Positions 13,260 to 13,994 of a stretch of DNA of 13,994 nt are shown here, piece by piece (position 1 is the first letter of the stretch; each line of letters begins with the position of its first letter). The DNA is from CADEEN01 sp031389585 (GTDB lineage Bacteria > Pseudomonadota > Gammaproteobacteria > Burkholderiales > Burkholderiaceae_C). Where the stretch lies: contig JANMSS010000041.1 of NCBI GenBank assembly GCA_031389585.1, positions 1-13,994 of the forward strand, written 5' to 3'. The position numbers and the translations under genes were made by a program. The notes under the pieces are model-generated. The model worked only from the letters and a program-made list of their open reading frames with translations, was not told where the DNA came from and searched no databases.

Positions 13260-13994
13260 ATGAACGCCCCCCTGCCCGAGTCGATTCGCAAGGCCCTCGA
13301 AACCGTCACCCTCGACGACAAGTATTCGCTCGCCACGGGCCGCGCCTTCATGAGCGGCGTGCAGGCCCTCGTGCGTCTGCCGATCCTGCAGCGCACGCGT
13401 GACGCGATGGCCGGGCTGAACACCGCCGGCTTCGTCAGCGGCTACCGCGGCAGCCCGCTCGGCGGCTACGACCAGGCGCTGTGGGCGGCCAAGAAACACC
13501 TGGCCGAACACCACATCGTGTTTCAGCCCGGCGTCAACGAAGAGCTGGGCGCGACCGCCGTCTGGGGCACGCAGCAGTTGGACCTTTACCCAGAGACGAA
13601 GAAGTACGACGGCGTGTTCGGCATCTGGTACGGCAAGGGCCCGGGCGTCGACCGCTGCTCCGACGTCTTCAAGCATGCCAACATGGCGGGAACGGCCAAG
13701 CACGGCGGCGTGATTGCGATTGCCGGCGACGACCATATGAGCAAGAGCAGCACCGCGCCGCACCAGAGCGACCACATTTTCAAGGCCTGCGGCCTGCCAG
13801 TGTTCTTCCCGTCCGACGTGCAGGGCATTCTCGACATGGGCTTGCACGCCTTCGCGATGAGCCGCTTCTCCGGCGTGTGGAGCGGGATGAAGACGATCCA
13901 GGAGGTGGTCGAGTCGTCGTCTTCGGTGCTGGTCGACCCGGACCGCGTGAAGATCGTGCTGCCCGAAGACTTCTCGATGCCGCCTGGCGGCCTG
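13260..13994 (+). CDS. Indolepyruvate ferredoxin oxidoreductase, fused form, 3' end cut by window edge
   Basis: First 245 codons of a large 2-oxoacid:ferredoxin oxidoreductase of the indolepyruvate type. These oxidatively decarboxylate aryl (or branched) pyruvates to acyl-CoA with thiamine diphosphate and iron-sulfur centres, in the cytoplasm. The fused betaproteobacterial form is usually about 1,150-1,200 residues, so about a fifth is present. Seen are GYRGSPLGGYDQALW near residue 60, GVNEELGATAVWGTQQ near 90 (the glutamate expected to contact thiamine diphosphate), GVFGIWYGKGPGVDRCSD and AIAGDDHMSKSSTAPHQSD. ATG 13260 has AAGGA nine bases upstream. Divergent from the Lrp-type regulator, a pairing that suggests amino-acid-controlled expression. 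Confidence 0.93.
   Translation, partial: MNAPLPESIRKALETVTLDDKYSLATGRAFMSGVQALVRLPILQRTRDAMAGLNTAGFVSGYRGSPLGGYDQALWAAKKHLAEHHIVFQPGVNEELGATAVWGTQQLDLYPETKKYDGVFGIWYGKGPGVDRCSDVFKHANMAGTAKHGGVIAIAGDDHMSKSSTAPHQSDHIFKACGLPVFFPSDVQGILDMGLHAFAMSRFSGVWSGMKTIQEVVESSSSVLVDPDRVKIVLPEDFSMPPGGL

Noticed and set aside
12354..13847. 497-codon minus-strand frame across the regulator and oxidoreductase
   Set aside because: Overlaps two well-supported genes in the wrong frame and has shadow composition.
1..13994. tRNA, rRNA, CRISPR array, insertion sequence or integrase
   Set aside because: None seen on either strand; apart from the short repeats listed, no array or terminal inverted repeat was found by eye, including at the edges of the fibre cluster.

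Overview
The window is GC-rich, densely coded DNA that reads like a chromosome of a betaproteobacterium, most likely the order Burkholderiales (Rubrivivax/Leptothrix-like). This rests on the gene set and order (rpe-gph-trpE, trpG, divergent apaG and mltA, a large indolepyruvate oxidoreductase beside an Lrp-type regulator) and on codon use. It is inferred from protein recognition, not from a search.

Layout. (a) 1-1475, minus strand: trpG (anthranilate synthase glutaminase) followed by a low-specificity threonine aldolase (ltaE) that starts inside the trpG stop codon and runs off the left edge. (b) 1476-7554: a surface-fibre cluster. A secreted protein of unknown family, a PapD-like periplasmic chaperone and a large outer-membrane beta-barrel protein with a C-terminal calcium-loop/SdrD-like domain are joined by 4-base start/stop overlaps. 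Then come three related pilin-like secreted proteins, one short and on the minus strand, two in tandem on the plus strand. The major pilin-like gene has a 480-bp upstream region with a 52-bp tandem repeat and an intrinsic-terminator-like hairpin. (c) 7594-10669, minus strand: rpe, gph, a trp leader peptide with attenuator-like hairpins, and trpE. (d) 10712-12382, plus strand: apaG and mltA, with a 42-residue membrane protein on the minus strand whose start codon shares a CATG with that of mltA. (e) 12503-13994: an Lrp/AsnC regulator divergent from the first 245 codons of a fused indolepyruvate ferredoxin oxidoreductase.

How it fits together. Rpe and Gph are carbon-metabolism enzymes placed ahead of the tryptophan genes. 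TrpE and TrpG are the two subunits of anthranilate synthase, yet here they are separated by about 6.1 kb holding the fibre cluster, which runs in the opposite direction. The leader before trpE encodes a 25-residue peptide with Trp-His-Trp, overlaps one hairpin, and is followed by a GC-rich hairpin plus a T-rich tract: the layout of transcription attenuation by tryptophan supply. The fibre cluster looks like a non-classical chaperone/usher-type pathway: chaperone, barrel and small beta-rich subunits are present, but the barrel lacks recognisable features of FimD/PapC ushers. That cluster and the trp leader are the parts most worth following up.
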